NCBI GenBank assembly: GCA_009823395.1
Contig: CM020518.1
Span: 13,681,001 to 13,745,000 of the forward strand
Direction of reading: 5' to 3'
Length of the DNA stretch: 64,000 bases
Source: Thamnaconus septentrionalis
Lineage: Eukaryota; Chordata; Actinopteri; Tetraodontiformes; Monacanthidae
This document shows positions 33,891-47,119 of the stretch, piece after piece. The notes under the pieces are model-generated. The model was not told where the DNA came from. It ran no database searches and worked only from the letters and a program-made list of their open reading frames with translations. Within the stretch, counting starts at the first letter, position 1; each line of letters starts with the position of its first letter. The translations under genes and the position numbers were made by a program.

Positions 33891-36134
33891 ATGACGGTAA
33901 GATGAAAAATTGGTCCCGTGATAGTTTTGCGTGGCGCACATAATCGGCCACTTTCTGTATTTCCACAACAGCCTGGGACTTTGCACGTTTACGCTCCCCT
34001 CCAAAAGTATTTTCATGTCAAACCAGACCATTTTCATTTTGCAGAGTCCATCAGGAGCAAAAAGTGGTCGGTTTTAGAATTGCCATGTCAGTCTCCGGAC
34101 TTAAACTCTGTCTTCCAGCCGCCTTCACCTCAACCGTCTCGGCTGCAGGGGAACGTGCAGGGAGCTGAGGAGGAGACCTTCCAGCTGGACCGAGGCCTGG
34201 ACCTGGTGGTCTCCCACAGCAGGACGGGCCTGAAGCGAGTGGCCAACCTGGTGCTGGCCGCCAACAGGATGAAGAAGCTCAGCGAGCTCTGCGGCGACGC
34301 TCAGCTCTGCGACGCCATCATGGACGACGTGGTGCAGGGTGGGCAACGAGGGGTCGCCCCCAACTGGACAGCCACCTCCACGGGTTCGAGCTTACGCCTG
34401 TCCCAATTTTTTTTTTTGTTTCTTTCGTCCTACCCGCAGAAACTGTTGTCAATGGTAGCGGCCACGCCACCGCCACCGCAGCGGCGCCGGCGAAACCCGT
34501 TTATCTTCGGTTGCATAGCGGGGAGTGCTGCCATCTGCTGGACCACGCGCAAAAAGTGGTGGTGAAGGCCTCGGCGGGGATGGCCCTCCAGGCCATCACT
34601 CTGAAGGGAGGCCACGGCGAGCGCAGAGGTGAGAGCGCCGCGTCCGAATGGCAAACACACAGAGACGTATCAGTCGTCCTCCAGAATAAAAGCAGCTTTT
34701 TGCAGATGAGGGAGATAAGACTGTTTATCCCACATGCCGCAGCAGCAGAACAGATTACAGGGTGGGCATGCAGCAGGAAACACACTTGGGGAGTTTAAAG
34801 GAAAGTAAAAAAAAAAAAAGAATGCATTTTCTCTTTTCTTCCGACAATCCTTTGCAGCGGCCTTTATTGAACCGGGGCATCATCGACATGAACTTGAAGA
34901 GGAGAGCTGACAAAGACAGTGGCATGAAATAAAAAGACGATTACAAACGCTGTTAAATAACATTTGCAAAGATCACATAGAATAATAAACCTGTAACATC
35001 ACCATTTCAGGATCCGCAGCAGACAGAGTCCGAAAGAAAGAATTTCACGTTGAGCTGAACTCTTACATTAGCAAAAACATATCTCAGGCGGTGTTTCATG
35101 TTCTCATGTTGTCAGCCCCTTTTCGTCGAGTCTTTAACCCAAGGTCGCTCTTCCCTCCCCACCCCGACCACCAGTCAACTTCAAAATGGCCAAGTACACC
35201 TCCAGCGCCAGTGACGGCGGTCAGACCGTCGCTCTGTCCATCAGCAACAGCAGCCTCCACATTTCCTGCTCCATGAATGGTGACAGCGCTGCTCTGAGCC
35301 TGGAGGTAAACGCTTCAATGTCGTCATTCCCACTGGATGCAAAGCAGAGAGGGAGAGTGGATTTAGCAAGCTGGCCCTTCATCCATTTGATGATATTTGT
35401 TGTTGTTTTATTTTAATATCCAACTTTCTGCTAACTATTCTGTGTATCACTCTGTGTACTGACAACCAAACTTTCTTTCCATAGGATCATTAGTTTAATT
35501 TAGCTTAGCCCGGCTTTTTGTTGTTGTTGTTGTTCTTCTTCTTAGCTTATCAAAATTGTAAATTGTCAACTTTTTGCCCGTTAAATCAAGTTTTCCCACA
35601 CATTTTTTTTTTATTTCGTTTGTCTCTCACTTGCCCTGACAAACATCTTCCCCCTGTAGCCTAAAGTTAAAGTGATAAGCACCGATAGAAACGTCCGAAA
35701 AGCCGAAAAGCACGTCTTTTTTCTTTTTTGCTTGACTTCGCTTTGCTAATGAAAATTGCAAATCCTCTGCGTTTGCCGCCTCAATTCAATTATTTCACAA
35801 CTTTCTTGTTTACTTCCTCACTGTAGCCCAAAGTTAGAATGATAGGCTGTGGCAGAAATTGGATGGATGGATTTCTTCCGCCCTCGGCGTAACTTTGATC
35901 TCGTCCGCCTTGCGACAGGAATGCAGCAAGGAGGATTTGCGAATGATCGGGGCCGATGAGAACATGAAGCGTTTCCTCTTCATAAAGACAACCCGCGGAA
36001 TCTCCTTGACCAAATTTGAGTCGGTGAAGTGCCGCGGCTGGTTCATCAGCACGTCCTCTGACAATGATAACGAGCCTGTGGAGATGTGTGAAGTAGATGC
36101 TGTGAGGAGATGCTACAACTTCAATATGCCCTGA
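33891..36134 (+). CDS. il1b: il1b: interleukin-1 beta-like cytokine (5 coding exons)
   Basis: Exons read as 33891-33896 (only Met-Thr, in an exon that probably begins at 33843 after TTCCAG), 34119-34338, 34440-34628, 35175-35305 and 35919-36134, giving 253 residues. All junction phases agree. The propeptide carries GLDLVVSHSRTGLKRVANLV, a fish IL-1 beta hallmark. The mature beta-trefoil part includes YLRLHSGECCHLL, VALSISNSSLHISC and, in the last exon, FLFIKTTRGISLTKFES. The IL-1 family signature reads FESVKCRGWFISTS, where most members have Pro at the position of this Arg. IL-1 beta is a secreted pro-inflammatory ligand of IL-1R1. As in other fish, no signal peptide and no mammal-like caspase-1 site is obvious. 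A paralogous IL-1 family member cannot be excluded. Confidence 0.88.
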
Positions 36135-36220
36135 GGTGTGCTGCCGAGTATATTTTCATCATTGTCTTGTCATGCCGCCAAGAGAAGAACTTTTTCTTTA
36201 TTCCTATCAAAATATTGCTG

Positions 36221-36226
36221 ATTAAA
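36221..36226 (+). terminator. il1b: il1b poly(A) signal candidate (ATTAAA)
   Basis: ATTAAA lies 87 bases after the stop and is followed by a T-rich stretch (CACTTTTTTGTC). A short 3' UTR is plausible. Confidence 0.5.
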
Positions 36227-36249
36227 GTTCACTTTTTTGTCTTACATCT

Positions 36250-39200
36250 ATAAGTAACTATTTCTGTAATTCTTATTTTTGTTCGTTATAACTTGGCAAT
36301 CGCTAAAGCAAAACGCGTTTTTGTTTTGTTTTGTTTTGTTTTTTTTAAAAACTTTCCGCTATCTCACCTCTAGAGGGAGCAGTCGCATGCAGGTTTGGTA
36401 TTCGTCAATATGAGGCTCTTCAGATGTAAGTGGAACAGCAGCAGTCCAAGTAACCTACATTTAACTATTTGATTTCACTTTTGGACAGATTATAACTGTG
36501 TTGTAGATTCAAAACAAATCAAGTCGTGATTGGATAAGCAGATTTTTTTTGTCTTATTTATTTTTCTCCGTTATTGTATCACCACTGCTTTTTCTTTTTG
36601 TATTTTTTGTGTTTAAGTCTTGACGCCTACTACAAGAGTCTGTGTTTAGAGAGGTTTTTAATGAATTGCTTTTTGATAAATTAGCAATCCATGAATTCTA
36701 TTATTTGTCTTTAAAACAGATGCTTAAACTCTCTTATAACCATTTACCTTCCACTGTCCTCAGGTCAGCATTTTCCACATATAATAGCAGTCATTTTACA
36801 TCGCAGTACAGCATGTTAGAATATGCAGTATACAAAAATACAATAAAAAAAAAATAATGTTAAATGTTACTGCCAAAATTCAAAAATGAAAGGCAAAAAT
36901 ATTTCATCTCCAGTTTATCTGAACCACAACATTCTTTAACCCCTGTGACTCACTCGTCATCACGAGCTCCTACCCACGGATCACATTTTCATTCCAAACT
37001 CCCAACGGTGTCCTCTCGTCAAGTGTTATTCCCAGCGTTTGAATCAGACCACAATGACCATCGTCTCGCCCCATTCCCGGGTTTGACACGCCTAACGAGA
37101 GTCCTTGTCTCGCCGGGCTTTGTGAAGATTCTGAGTGCAATTCACAATAGAACCACCAAGACTACTCACTCACTCGCTCGCTCGCTCGCTCGCTCACACC
37201 TCACACGTGGATGTTACAATACCTGAAATCAACCGCACGTCTGCTGCAGCCATGGGAACAATTTTGCATTTGGCCGACTCAATTTCATGTTTTAACATTT
37301 TGAAAAAAATAATAAAATCTCAATTATTATTTGAGAAAACGAAAGCATATTTTAACCCTGTGTTTACAGCCAGAAGCAGAAACTTCCTGCTAAAGCTGAG
37401 GCCTCGCTGCGGCTCCTGTAAATTTGCAATGTAAAACAAGTTAAAAAAAAAAATGAACAGAACAAACACCTGGCTGAGGGTGTTTTCACTGAGCTGTCAG
37501 TTTCCCGTGTGACATCACAAAGGGCTGATCACTAGAACTTCCTGTTTGAGACAACATTTTCCTGAAATGTGAGCCAAATCAAGTGGGGGGGGAACTTTTC
37601 TCATTGCCGGGGGCGTCACTGCTGGAATTTGCATAATGCGGGATGTTTGTTTTTACTCCACAGTGTAACACGACTTTTCCTTCCGGGAACGTAAGTGTGT
37701 TTTTTTTTGTTTGTTTGTTGTTGTTTTGCTTTTGAAGTTGCTTTGTAGGGGCTTTGTACCGTTTTTAAGAAATGAAAGGATTTCAATGCATTGGCTGTTA
37801 TGATGATAAACTCTTCCGCTCATATTGCAAGTCGAAGGTTTTTTTTTTCTTTGTTTTTCTCTGCGAGACCCAGGCGGCACCGATTTCCACAATCTTTCAG
37901 CCTCAACGCTAAGCTGCAACAGCCGACCGTTACATCATTTCCCACGGTGTCTGCGTCTGAATATCAAATGTCGATATGTTTTTCTCCCCCCGTCCTCCTC
38001 CTCCTCACCCCGCCCCACACACACACACACACACGCACCCGTGCAGTTCACAATTAGCTGGGCCAATCGGAGACGGTTTCGTGGGAAGTCGACATCCCCT
38101 TATTGGTACGGACGCCGCGGGTTTGCATGGTGACACTTTGGCTCTCTTCCTGACTGATTACAGCCGCGCGGCGGCGGCGGCTGCTGAGCGCCTGCTGAGC
38201 GCCTGCTTCCCTGGCTCTGGAGCCCTCCGCAGTGCAGAGAGCAGCCTGTGCGTGTGGCAAATTCAACTTTTTTTTTTTAATGAGGCAGACGCTGCTGCAG
38301 AGGTCAAGCGCTCGAGAGGAGATGCATCCATCTATATTTCTGCATATTTATCTATTTCCCAAGGCTCACACGGGCAGCGGTGTTCCGCTCTCCGGTGGAT
38401 TATTGAGTGGAGACCCCGACAAAGCTTTATTTTGGCCAATAAATCGCAATTTCTTTTTTAAAATTTTTTTTTAAACATTGAACTGCAAATCCACTTGGTG
38501 AGCGCTCACATTGAGCATTTCCAGCGATTTCTTGAGATGCCTGAAGAGTCACATGCTGGTGTGTGTGAGCAGAGGCGGCGAGCGTTTCGACGTATACGTG
38601 AGCGTGCGCGCGCGTCACGTGCTCCACCTCGTTCCCTTTGAGAATAATAAACTGATCAAGTTGGAAAGCAGCGGGGAAAGGCGGACGGAAAAAAAACAAA
38701 ATAAAAAAAGCACCTCCGCGATGCTGTCGCATTAAACTTGCAGACACACGCGCAGGGGTGCTTGACCACTCACTGAACCTAGTTTGTGTGCGTGTGGACT
38801 TATCATTGTGTGTTTGTGTGTGTGTGTGTCTCCCTCTGCCGTGCACATTCCCGGCACATGGCAACAGAAGCTAAATATAGCCCCAGCAGCCCGGCTTCAC
38901 AGCAGGATCATGCTTCCTATTGCTAACGCAGGCTCCTTCCCCAGTCGGCGTCCCTGCTCCTCGGCTTCCCAATACGCACCAACCGCTCTCATTCGTCTCT
39001 CTCTTTTTTTTTTTTTTGTTGACATTTTCATTTTCATTTTTCTTCGTTTCTTTTTCTTTTTTTTTTTTTTCACAGCGCGACCTCTGCTCTTCAAACCTTC
39101 CCTCCAGTATTTGTTGCCGTCCCCCCAAACACGGCTGTCCTGCACCTCTTTCCTCCTCTCTGGATTTGGGCCTGACACACACACACACACACACACACAC

Positions 39201-42200
39201 ACGGCTCTCGCAACCTGATTATTCTTGTTAATACAATCGTGAGGGCAATGTCAACTCGGAGCGTCGACGAGTAGTAGGAAATGCGAGGATGGTAGCGGAG
39301 GGTCCGTCCCCCTCCTGGCCAAATATACCCTCACTTAACTGCATTGCTGCATTACTACAAATGTTTCTAGTCAACATGTATTGATGGAATATTGAAATAC
39401 GCCGTCGAGGAGCTGCTCCATGTTTTGTGCGTGTGAAACTTGTGCAGTCTGTGAGTACATTTGAGTGAAGGCTCGGTAGTTAGCCGGGTAAGACACTGAG
39501 GGATTTTGTCAGGTGATGAATGAATAAGTTAAAAAATTAAATGAAGAAAAAACGCTTGTTTTTGAATTTACCGCCGACTCAGCTGAGTTGACCAGTTGTT
39601 CCCACTGAGACCAGCAGGGGGCCTCGATCTGTTGCCAGCCTAGCAGGAAAGATTTTGATGTGTCTGATTGGATTGTATTCGACAAACAGTTCGTCAAGTC
39701 ACCTTCTTAGTTTTTTTTGTTTTTCTTTTTTGGTGTCATGGGCCTCACCTCTGAACTCTTCAGATCTCTGGATGGATTCTCAACATAATTCCAGAGACTC
39801 TGGATGCTTTGACCTGGGCCTGGGGTCTGGGCAATCTCACTGCAACAGTACCGTTATAAAAGAAGCTAAATGAGCACTGATGAAAACAATATTCCACTTA
39901 AGAATTCCGGTCCTGTTTATTTTTTTTTAACGTAGGGTTTTGGAGCTTGGCGGTGATATATTGAAAGAGGTAACCGGGTCGCGTCTGAGTGACCGCGGCA
40001 GGGCAGCGTGCAGTTATAATCCCACCTCGACTTGGCACGGCGCCGCGTGAGATATTGCATCGCTCGCAGGCTGCAGCGGGTCCCCGCTGCTCGCTCACAT
40101 GTGCGTGTGCTTGCACAGATCAGCCCCCCCACCCCCGAGGTTAGAGGGGGACGGGAGCGACGACGGTGGGAGGTCACTGTGGACAGTGGGGGCCCTCCCA
40201 CTCGGACACGAACGCCGCCGGAGCGTGCACAAAGATTTTGGCAGGGTAATAATGAGCCTGTTGTGGATTTGTGGCTCGGCTGGGAGGGAGGAGAACTAAA
40301 GATAATTATCGGCCGGAGCCTAAGGAAAGTGGCGGCGTTCAAGGGCCCTTAAAATGCGGTGGCGACGTCTGAAGTTGTGAATGCTTTCGATCATTTAGGT
40401 GTGTTCAAGGGTAGCGGTGTGTTTTAACGCACAGCAATTGGGTGGATTGGCAGTCGTGACAATCCAGCAGGGAGAATTTACTTTAGCCGCCGAAATCTGC
40501 ATAGTTCTTGTACAAATGAAAAAAAAAGAAAGGCAAATGAATTCCAAAGGCCAGGCAGCCACACTGAAATGTGCGCATTTTGCTAACAAATGTGTTTTTG
40601 GAACGGTGCAAGCATCAGCGGCAGCGGCCCAACACAAATGAATGTTAATGCGCGCGCGTGTTTAAAAATAGACTTGAATTGTTTGAATTATTGAATAAAA
40701 ACCACGCTTGCGTAACGCGGACCGATAACGCGGAAAAGTGGGGTGCCCGCCGCGCTCCTCCGCAGCCGCGCCGCTCTCCGTGCGGCGCTTGTAAGGTGGA
40801 TGTCACCGGGGAATTTTGGAGGCTTTCTAATGTGCAACCCGCTGAAGAACATGCACATCTTGCCTTGCAAGGGTTCAGTTTTCTCCAACATAACTCCGGT
40901 GCAGCAGAATAGATTAGTCCCCTTCTCTTTCTCCAGTCGCCTTTTAGCCACACTTATCTTGCTATACGTAAAAAAATGTATAAAGTATAGAACCTATAAC
41001 AACACATACACGCCTACGTCTGCGGACACGTTGGCAGACGGAGGAAGAAAAGCAAAAAAAAAAAAAAATGACTCAATAACGACAACAATGGGTGCAGCAA
41101 GAGGGCTGACAGTGAAAGATGCCATCTGATGATTCAGTGTTGTGGGAGAGTAGATGTACCGTACATTCATCTGGACGCATTCCTAAAGTCCTCGAAAAAC
41201 AAAGTCGGAAACTAGCGTCAGCCGTTTGTCAAGGCCGCCTCTCACCGAACGAAGCATCGACGCCGTCGTCCCATGAAAAAGACGACTTTTTTTTTTTTTA
41301 AACCGAAAAAGTTTTCTAATCACACAGTTACTATAAAGCAGAAGATCTTCACCTTTAAAGGATTTTTCCATGAGCTCAGTTTCTAGATGAAAGGCCAAAC
41401 TGTATCACTATACAGAAAAAAAAATGTCTTTGTAAATGTTTAAAACGGAAAAGTAGCTGAGACTTGGGTCCCCCCCCCACCCCCAGTCTCTGTTATCTCA
41501 GTGCAAGATGATGCAGGTTAGCTGACAATGAGGCTCAGTCTAAAATCCTAACGTTTGCTAGCTGGCAGCCGAGGCAGCTGGAGGTGTCGTTTGTTTGCCG
41601 TGCTTTTAGTCCTCAGGCCGCTTTTATTTATCTATTTCATCGATTTATCTTCAAAGTATTTTTTGATAGATAGAGTGTCACAAAGGTGGCTCTGATGCAA
41701 CCTGGGGAGGAATGTGAAAGGGCGAGTCCAGTTTCACGGCGATCCATCAAAATCGTTTTGGAATTTAATCCTGCGGAACAAAGAGATGAACCTCTGACCA
41801 CAGGGCGCAGGATTGCGACTAATTTAGCTGGATCTCCTGACTGGAAACGTTACAGATACGATAATAATGATCTCGCGGGGGGAAAAAGATCATATTTTTG
41901 CGGCTACGGCCGTCCCCCCCACAAAAACCTCTGACAAAGGAAGGAATGCCTCGTCATTTGTCCTCTCACGGAGCTCGCAGCGAAAAGAATTCCCATCCAG
42001 TCGACGCGGCGTCACTCGTGGCAGAGGCCAGCTTGGATTGGCTGAGGGTTTTTTTTTCTTTTCTTTTCTTTGCAGCGCACGCTGTCGCTGTCGGCTGTCG
42101 GCGAACTCTGCGAGAGCTGGCGCGTGGCTCCCGCGATGTGACATCACACGGCGTAGCTCCGTTAAAATGTGCAGGGAGACCGAAGAGCCCGAGACCCCAA

Positions 42201-45200
42201 CTCCGCTCCAATCTCCCAAATCTCCCAAACAAATTTGCCCTTTGTCGACCGCAAGCAAAGTGCGACACTTGCTGCAATGTTTGCCCGTGGAGAAGACCAT
42301 CATCAGCGTGTGAAACCCAGAGAGCGCAATGTCCGTGTTGAGACCCCCACGTTTGTATGCCGGCGCTTCGAGTTGGCCTCGCTTTAACGCAGTGCGACCG
42401 AGGGTTCTGTTTTTTGTTTTTTTTTGACCCGCGAGGCAGAATTGAGGCGTGAAGGGTGGGGCGGGGGGGTGAGCCACAGCTCCGGACACACTTGATGCAC
42501 ATATTTTTAGACTGGGGCTCATGCTTGCCCGAGGAGATCATCATCTCCGGTGTTCTCAGCAAATGCAGCCGCGACTGAAAGACGCCTCTCATAGCCGGAA
42601 ACTCGTCCGGCGATCAGCGGGTCTGTCGAAACTCCGTTGCTGCGGTTGTAAGTTGTTACGACAAGTCGGCTGAACGAATGACGGGTGTGTGTGTGGTGGT
42701 GAAAATGGAAAGGCCTCCGTTCCAGATGGAAGAAGGGGATTTTTCTCGGAGGTCATTCGGAAAGATGCGTTTTGTTACATTGCGTAAACGCTTGAATTGT
42801 CATTCTGCTGGCGGAGCAGTTTGAAGCGTTTTCTGCGGCATTATACAGCGTATATAGATTAACTGAGATTCTTGCTAGTGCAGCAGTTAGCGTCGTTAGC
42901 AGTCCAGCACAAGATAGAGAGAGGGCAGTAGCGGGCTGGAAAAAAAAAACAGCTTAGCTTATCTTGACTTGAACGGCTAAAAAAAAAAGAAAAGACGGAC
43001 GATTGGTTGGGTCAATCCTGACTCCTGAGTCATTTTCATCCGCCTGTGCTTTTACGCTTAACAAGAACTCTCAATTCACATCTGCACTAAGTTCTTCTAC
43101 GGCGTTTGATTTGACTGACAAATCTCACTCTGTCGCCACCTTCTGGCTCGGCAGGCTTACGCGGGTGTTTCCGCGTTGCTCAGAAACGGACGGCACTTTT
43201 TGCAACGAGAGAGAAAAATAATCTCTTTTAAAATCTATTGCGTGGTATAATAGAGGAGGCTGTAAACAGAGGGCTAAATAGGCAGTTTTCTGGAGACCTG
43301 CACAGTTTCCTTTTTGAGAATTAGCCATGCGACGCTGGAGTGAAAAATGAAGAAAGTTTATAATAATAATAACAATGACGACGCTGTAGGGGGCAGCAGA
43401 AGCAGCAAAGCCGAACTAACGAGCGTAGCTGACGCACCGAGCTCCCTCCCACCGTGCTTACGCGCAGTGCCCCAAGACACACGATGCCGCCGACTCCTGC
43501 CAACAAAACCTCTCTCTGTGTGCTACCTGCCCGCGCAGCAGCATGTCTCTCTCTCTCTCAGCGGCGGCGGCGGCGGGTCGATCTTGTGCGTGCCACATGT
43601 GAGCCCGTGGCTCCTCACAATCGCACTGTTGTGCGAGCGGGATCCCCCGAGCGATGGAAGCGAGAACGCAGCTGACTCCTTGACCAGGAATGTCAAGTCT
43701 GCCGAGGCCTCCCACATTAAAATAGCCGGCGTGCCCTGTCAGCACTCTTGTGGCGGAGCGCGCCCGGGGCGCCCGGCAGCTGCCGGCGCTCGCCGAGGGG
43801 GTTGAAGTGAGGAAGGAGAAGGAGATCGCCGACCCTTCCGAAGCACACAAGGGGACGAGGCCGGGACTGACAGGAGGGGGGGCAGGGGGCGGAAACACGC
43901 GTCACTTTGATCGGTTTTTGATTGGCTTGGGATTCATGCGCAGGCTCATGTGCACTGCTGTGACTTACGGAGGCAGCTGCGGCGTTTCAGTGTGTGTGTG
44001 TGTGTGTGTGTGTGAGCGCACGGCAACTGCAAAAGCACGTGCTCCTCACACATTTTTAGAAAGCGCTCCACTATCCACTGCGGAACACACCTTGGAAGCC
44101 ACAGTCGAAGGTCCCACACAATGTGCAAAAAAAAAAAAAAAAAAAAAAAAATCCTCCGATGTTCTTTGACAAGAACGCGTCTGTGTCCTTCCACCCTTTG
44201 TGATGTCACTGGGGATTCCTCACTGCTTTGTTTTCATCTCTGGGCCCAGCCGGCGTCAGTTATTTCTGCAGTACTTCAATGTCTTGCTTTGCCCTCCGTT
44301 TTAGCCAGAGATCTTTTGCCAAGTAGCCTTTAATCAGTGGTGGAACCCCGACTCTCCCTGGACAATGCGTGCAGGACACTAAAGGTTTTCCACTCCTCTA
44401 TTATGTTCCTTCTATCCATTGTTTTTGTCCTCTTTCAGAACACGTGGAAGCTTGAAGAATCAGCGAAGACTAACTCTGGGTGTTTGTCCTGGTTTTGAGA
44501 GATTTGGATAGTTCATGATGTCAATGAAGGCCTTTGCTGTGTGTAAAACTCAAACTCACTGGCTGGTTTTAGGGTGAAAACGCTGGAAAACTTGACACAG
44601 TACGTCAGCCCACAAAGTATTCCACGGTGGCATATTTGTGGAGAGAAAATAGAGATTCTATTGTGAACAACTTAACGCGTTAACACTGAATGATGTCTCA
44701 TTCCTGCTTCAGGGTGAGCTGGAATTTTGACGACGTTAAAAGAAACAAGGATGACCATTCTTGATCCCGGCAGCCACTATAGAGTCTTCTTATTAAAGCG
44801 TGATAATTCCATTTCTTTCAACAGTGTTTTTCGGTGGCCTTCTCCAGCGGCGCTGTGAAGTGCCTCTCTCGGGGAGTTCTTTCAGCCCATGTTGGATATT
44901 CCCACCAATAGCAGTAGTGGCTGAAGTGCCAGAGGGCCCGCTTGTGGTGTTTTGACCCTGTTTTGGTGTCTTTAAAGCCTCACACTTGGACCATTCTAGT
45001 GACAGCTCAATAATCCTGGTTTGGAATTAATATCGCAGGATTTCCCAGTGGGGATTTCTCTTTAGCTCACGCAACTAAAAACAAAAACGTGAGAGCTGTT
45101 TGGAAAGAAGAAAAAAAAAAGCTGCCAAGCATGCACTAATCAGAAGGGAATTAAAAAAAAACAACCTTATGAAACAGCATTTGCCAGTAGGTATGAATTT

Positions 45201-45890
45201 GCCTTAAAGGCCCAGTGTGTGAGACTTAGTTGCATCTATGGTAAACATATTGCTAACAGTGTTAATCCACTTCCACATGTCCCACTTAATCTCACATCTC
45301 GCTTATGCCAGCTGTCATGTGACCCCAAGATACATAGTGGTGCAATACTGCAGTAAACCTCCTCTTTATGAAAGTGTAAACGGCGAGAAAAACTATTTTG
45401 AAGTTTGACTGAAAATTAAAAAGGCTTACGTTACTGGAAACCAAATGTATTTTGGGGCTTTGCCTGCAAAATGAGCAAGATGAAGCGTAAACGTAGCATC
45501 TTCCATTATCCTGTGTGGATAAATAAAATAAAAAAAATCATATTGCAGAATGAATAGATTCTCTTTATGAAAACACGTTTTAAAGTATACAGTCACAACA
45601 AGGTTATTGCATTTTAAGCTGTTTTTAATTAAAGAAGTGTTATACTTTCTCTCTAGGAAAACCAAAATGAAAACATCATCTGGAGGTTTTTGAGTCACGA
45701 CTTTTTGTTTTTAAGAAAGTAATCTTTTTTTTTTTTAATTCTTAGTCTTGAAACTCTTTTACATAATACATATTCCTTTATAAGTATTTCAAAATATGTT
45801 TTGCTGGTTTGTTCAGTAATATCTTTCCTATAAGTAGAATCTCATTTCAATATAGTTCTCTTTTGAGAAAAGAAAAAAAGAAAAAGAAAC
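36250..45890. other. Large intergenic region, il1b to purb side
   Basis: No gene was recognised in about 9.6 kb. GC-rich islands stand out at about 37.95-38.45, 40.0-40.35, 41.87-42.6 and 43.38-43.9 kb against AT-rich DNA. Each holds overlapping open frames on both strands with no family resemblance, so they look like regulatory DNA or untranslated exons rather than genes. Microsatellites: CTCG units (37168-37195), CA (39176-39200), GT (43990-44014), poly-A (44127-44151). The 40.0-kb island contains a GATAATTATC palindrome (40304-40313). Copies of the dispersed near-palindrome lie at 37507-37520 and 44192-44212. Confidence 0.5.
45204..45330 (+). repeat. Transposon-end-like repeat fragment
   Basis: Begins TTAAAGGCCCAGTGTGTGAG and continues ACTTAGTTGCATCTATGG. 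This resembles the left end of a common fish miniature DNA transposon. The right end was not located. Confidence 0.35.
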
Positions 45891-45895
45891 ATCCA

Positions 45896-46380
45896 TCACT
45901 GTTTGTTTCTGTCCAGGGTCTTCACGTGTCGGACAATGTTGTTGAAAGTGGTCCGTCGTCCGCCTCCGTCCGCGACAGAGAGGCTGATGGGAGATGAGAT
46001 CTCATCCCGGACGCTGATCCCGACAGGGCTGGGGAGGTCAGAGGAGAGCTTGGCTGCGTCTGACGTCTGACCGCCGGATAGTTGGACCCTCGCTGAGTCT
46101 TTGGGGAGCAAATAAGCGTTTCTTCAAAAGTCCAATACCTATATTTATATGACCAAACACATTCCTTTCACCATTTGTTGGCTTTGGCAGCTGTCAGCCT
46201 TCCCCGCGCCACGGTTGCTCTGGTGCTCCCAACTCGTCCGATGTCACCGAAGACGAGCTCCCGCTGGAACGGCGAGAACTTGCGAGTGACATAAAAACCC
46301 AGCCGCCCGCTGCTGACTGCTTGGCGTCGAGCCTTTCTTCTTTCTTCCCAACGTTGTTTGGGCTCTAATCCTCTACGCAA
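45896..46380 (-). other. Unidentified coding-like GC-rich segment
   Basis: On the minus strand two open stretches follow each other: 46380-46168 (basic; contains QRELVFGDIGRVGSTR) and 46111-45896 (contains ISSPISLSVADGG and TTFNNIVRHVKTLDRNK, then stop). Neither opens with ATG in frame. A short intron between them (about 75 bases) can be imagined, but the splice phases tested do not agree. The segment lies about 0.7 kb past the purb stop and could instead be purb 3' UTR. I do not recognise the family, and no function is proposed. Confidence 0.2.
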
Positions 46381-46399
46381 CTTCTAACATTTTGGGTAA

Positions 46400-47119
46400 T
46401 CCCTCACCTTCTGCTGCTGCGCTGTTTGACACCCCCCCACCCCCTCTCCCACCCTCCTGCTGGTGTATCTCAACCGGCAAGCATCCCGGGCGGGAAGCAG
46501 CACTTTTTCTTCCCTCTTACATTCGTCCAAAGTTCACCTCACTGACTTGCAAAATAGATCCCAGCGACGTGCCCACCGAGGAGAGACCTGGACTGGAACA
46601 GGTATACGATGGATGCTCGCCCCTCTCCTTAAAACGTGTTAAGGAGAGCATCTTAAATAGTTTTGACTCCTCATCCTTTTTTTATTTTTAAAATATAACC
46701 TATATCGCAAATAGTCACTGGCTTCATCTCTAGTCATTACAAAAACGACTTAGCTGGTTCATCTTTAGTCGTGTTTTTTTTTTATACAACAAAGACCTAT
46801 TTTTCAGCCAATGAGATGATCTCATTTTTTTTTTACATATTGTTTCCGCTTTTTCCCCCCACTTTCAGAGATTCACAAAACCACTCCAACCCTCAACCCT
46901 ACAAACTTTTAGGATAATACACCAATATTTTCCTGCACACATTTTTTTTTTTTTTAAACGCCACGATACTTTTTAGTAGGCTATTACAGCACGATTTGTC
47001 ATGCACTTTATCTTTTTTTTTTATTTATTATTTTCAAAGTAACCCTATACTGCACATCTGCCATGTGTCAGGACCTAAACAGCTGTCTGGTGCGGCTCTT
47101 TCTTTTCTTTTTTTCCTCC
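46400..47119 (-). other. purb: purb 3' flank / probable 3' UTR
   Basis: Mostly AT-rich, with several poly-T runs on the plus strand (46764-46780, 46944-46956, 47013-47022). Read on the minus strand these are A-rich and give several AATAAA-like hexamers. PURB mRNAs in vertebrates have long 3' UTRs; the end of this one cannot be fixed here. Confidence 0.4.

Noticed and set aside
38427..39218. Several open frames of 100-145 codons on both strands
   Set aside because: They run through CA and poly-T repeats (Thr-His or Phe runs) and have no family features.
41890..42592. Overlapping frames of about 210 codons on the minus strand and about 148 codons on the plus strand
   Set aside because: Several overlapping frames on both strands in a GC-rich patch show compositional openness; none resembles a protein family.
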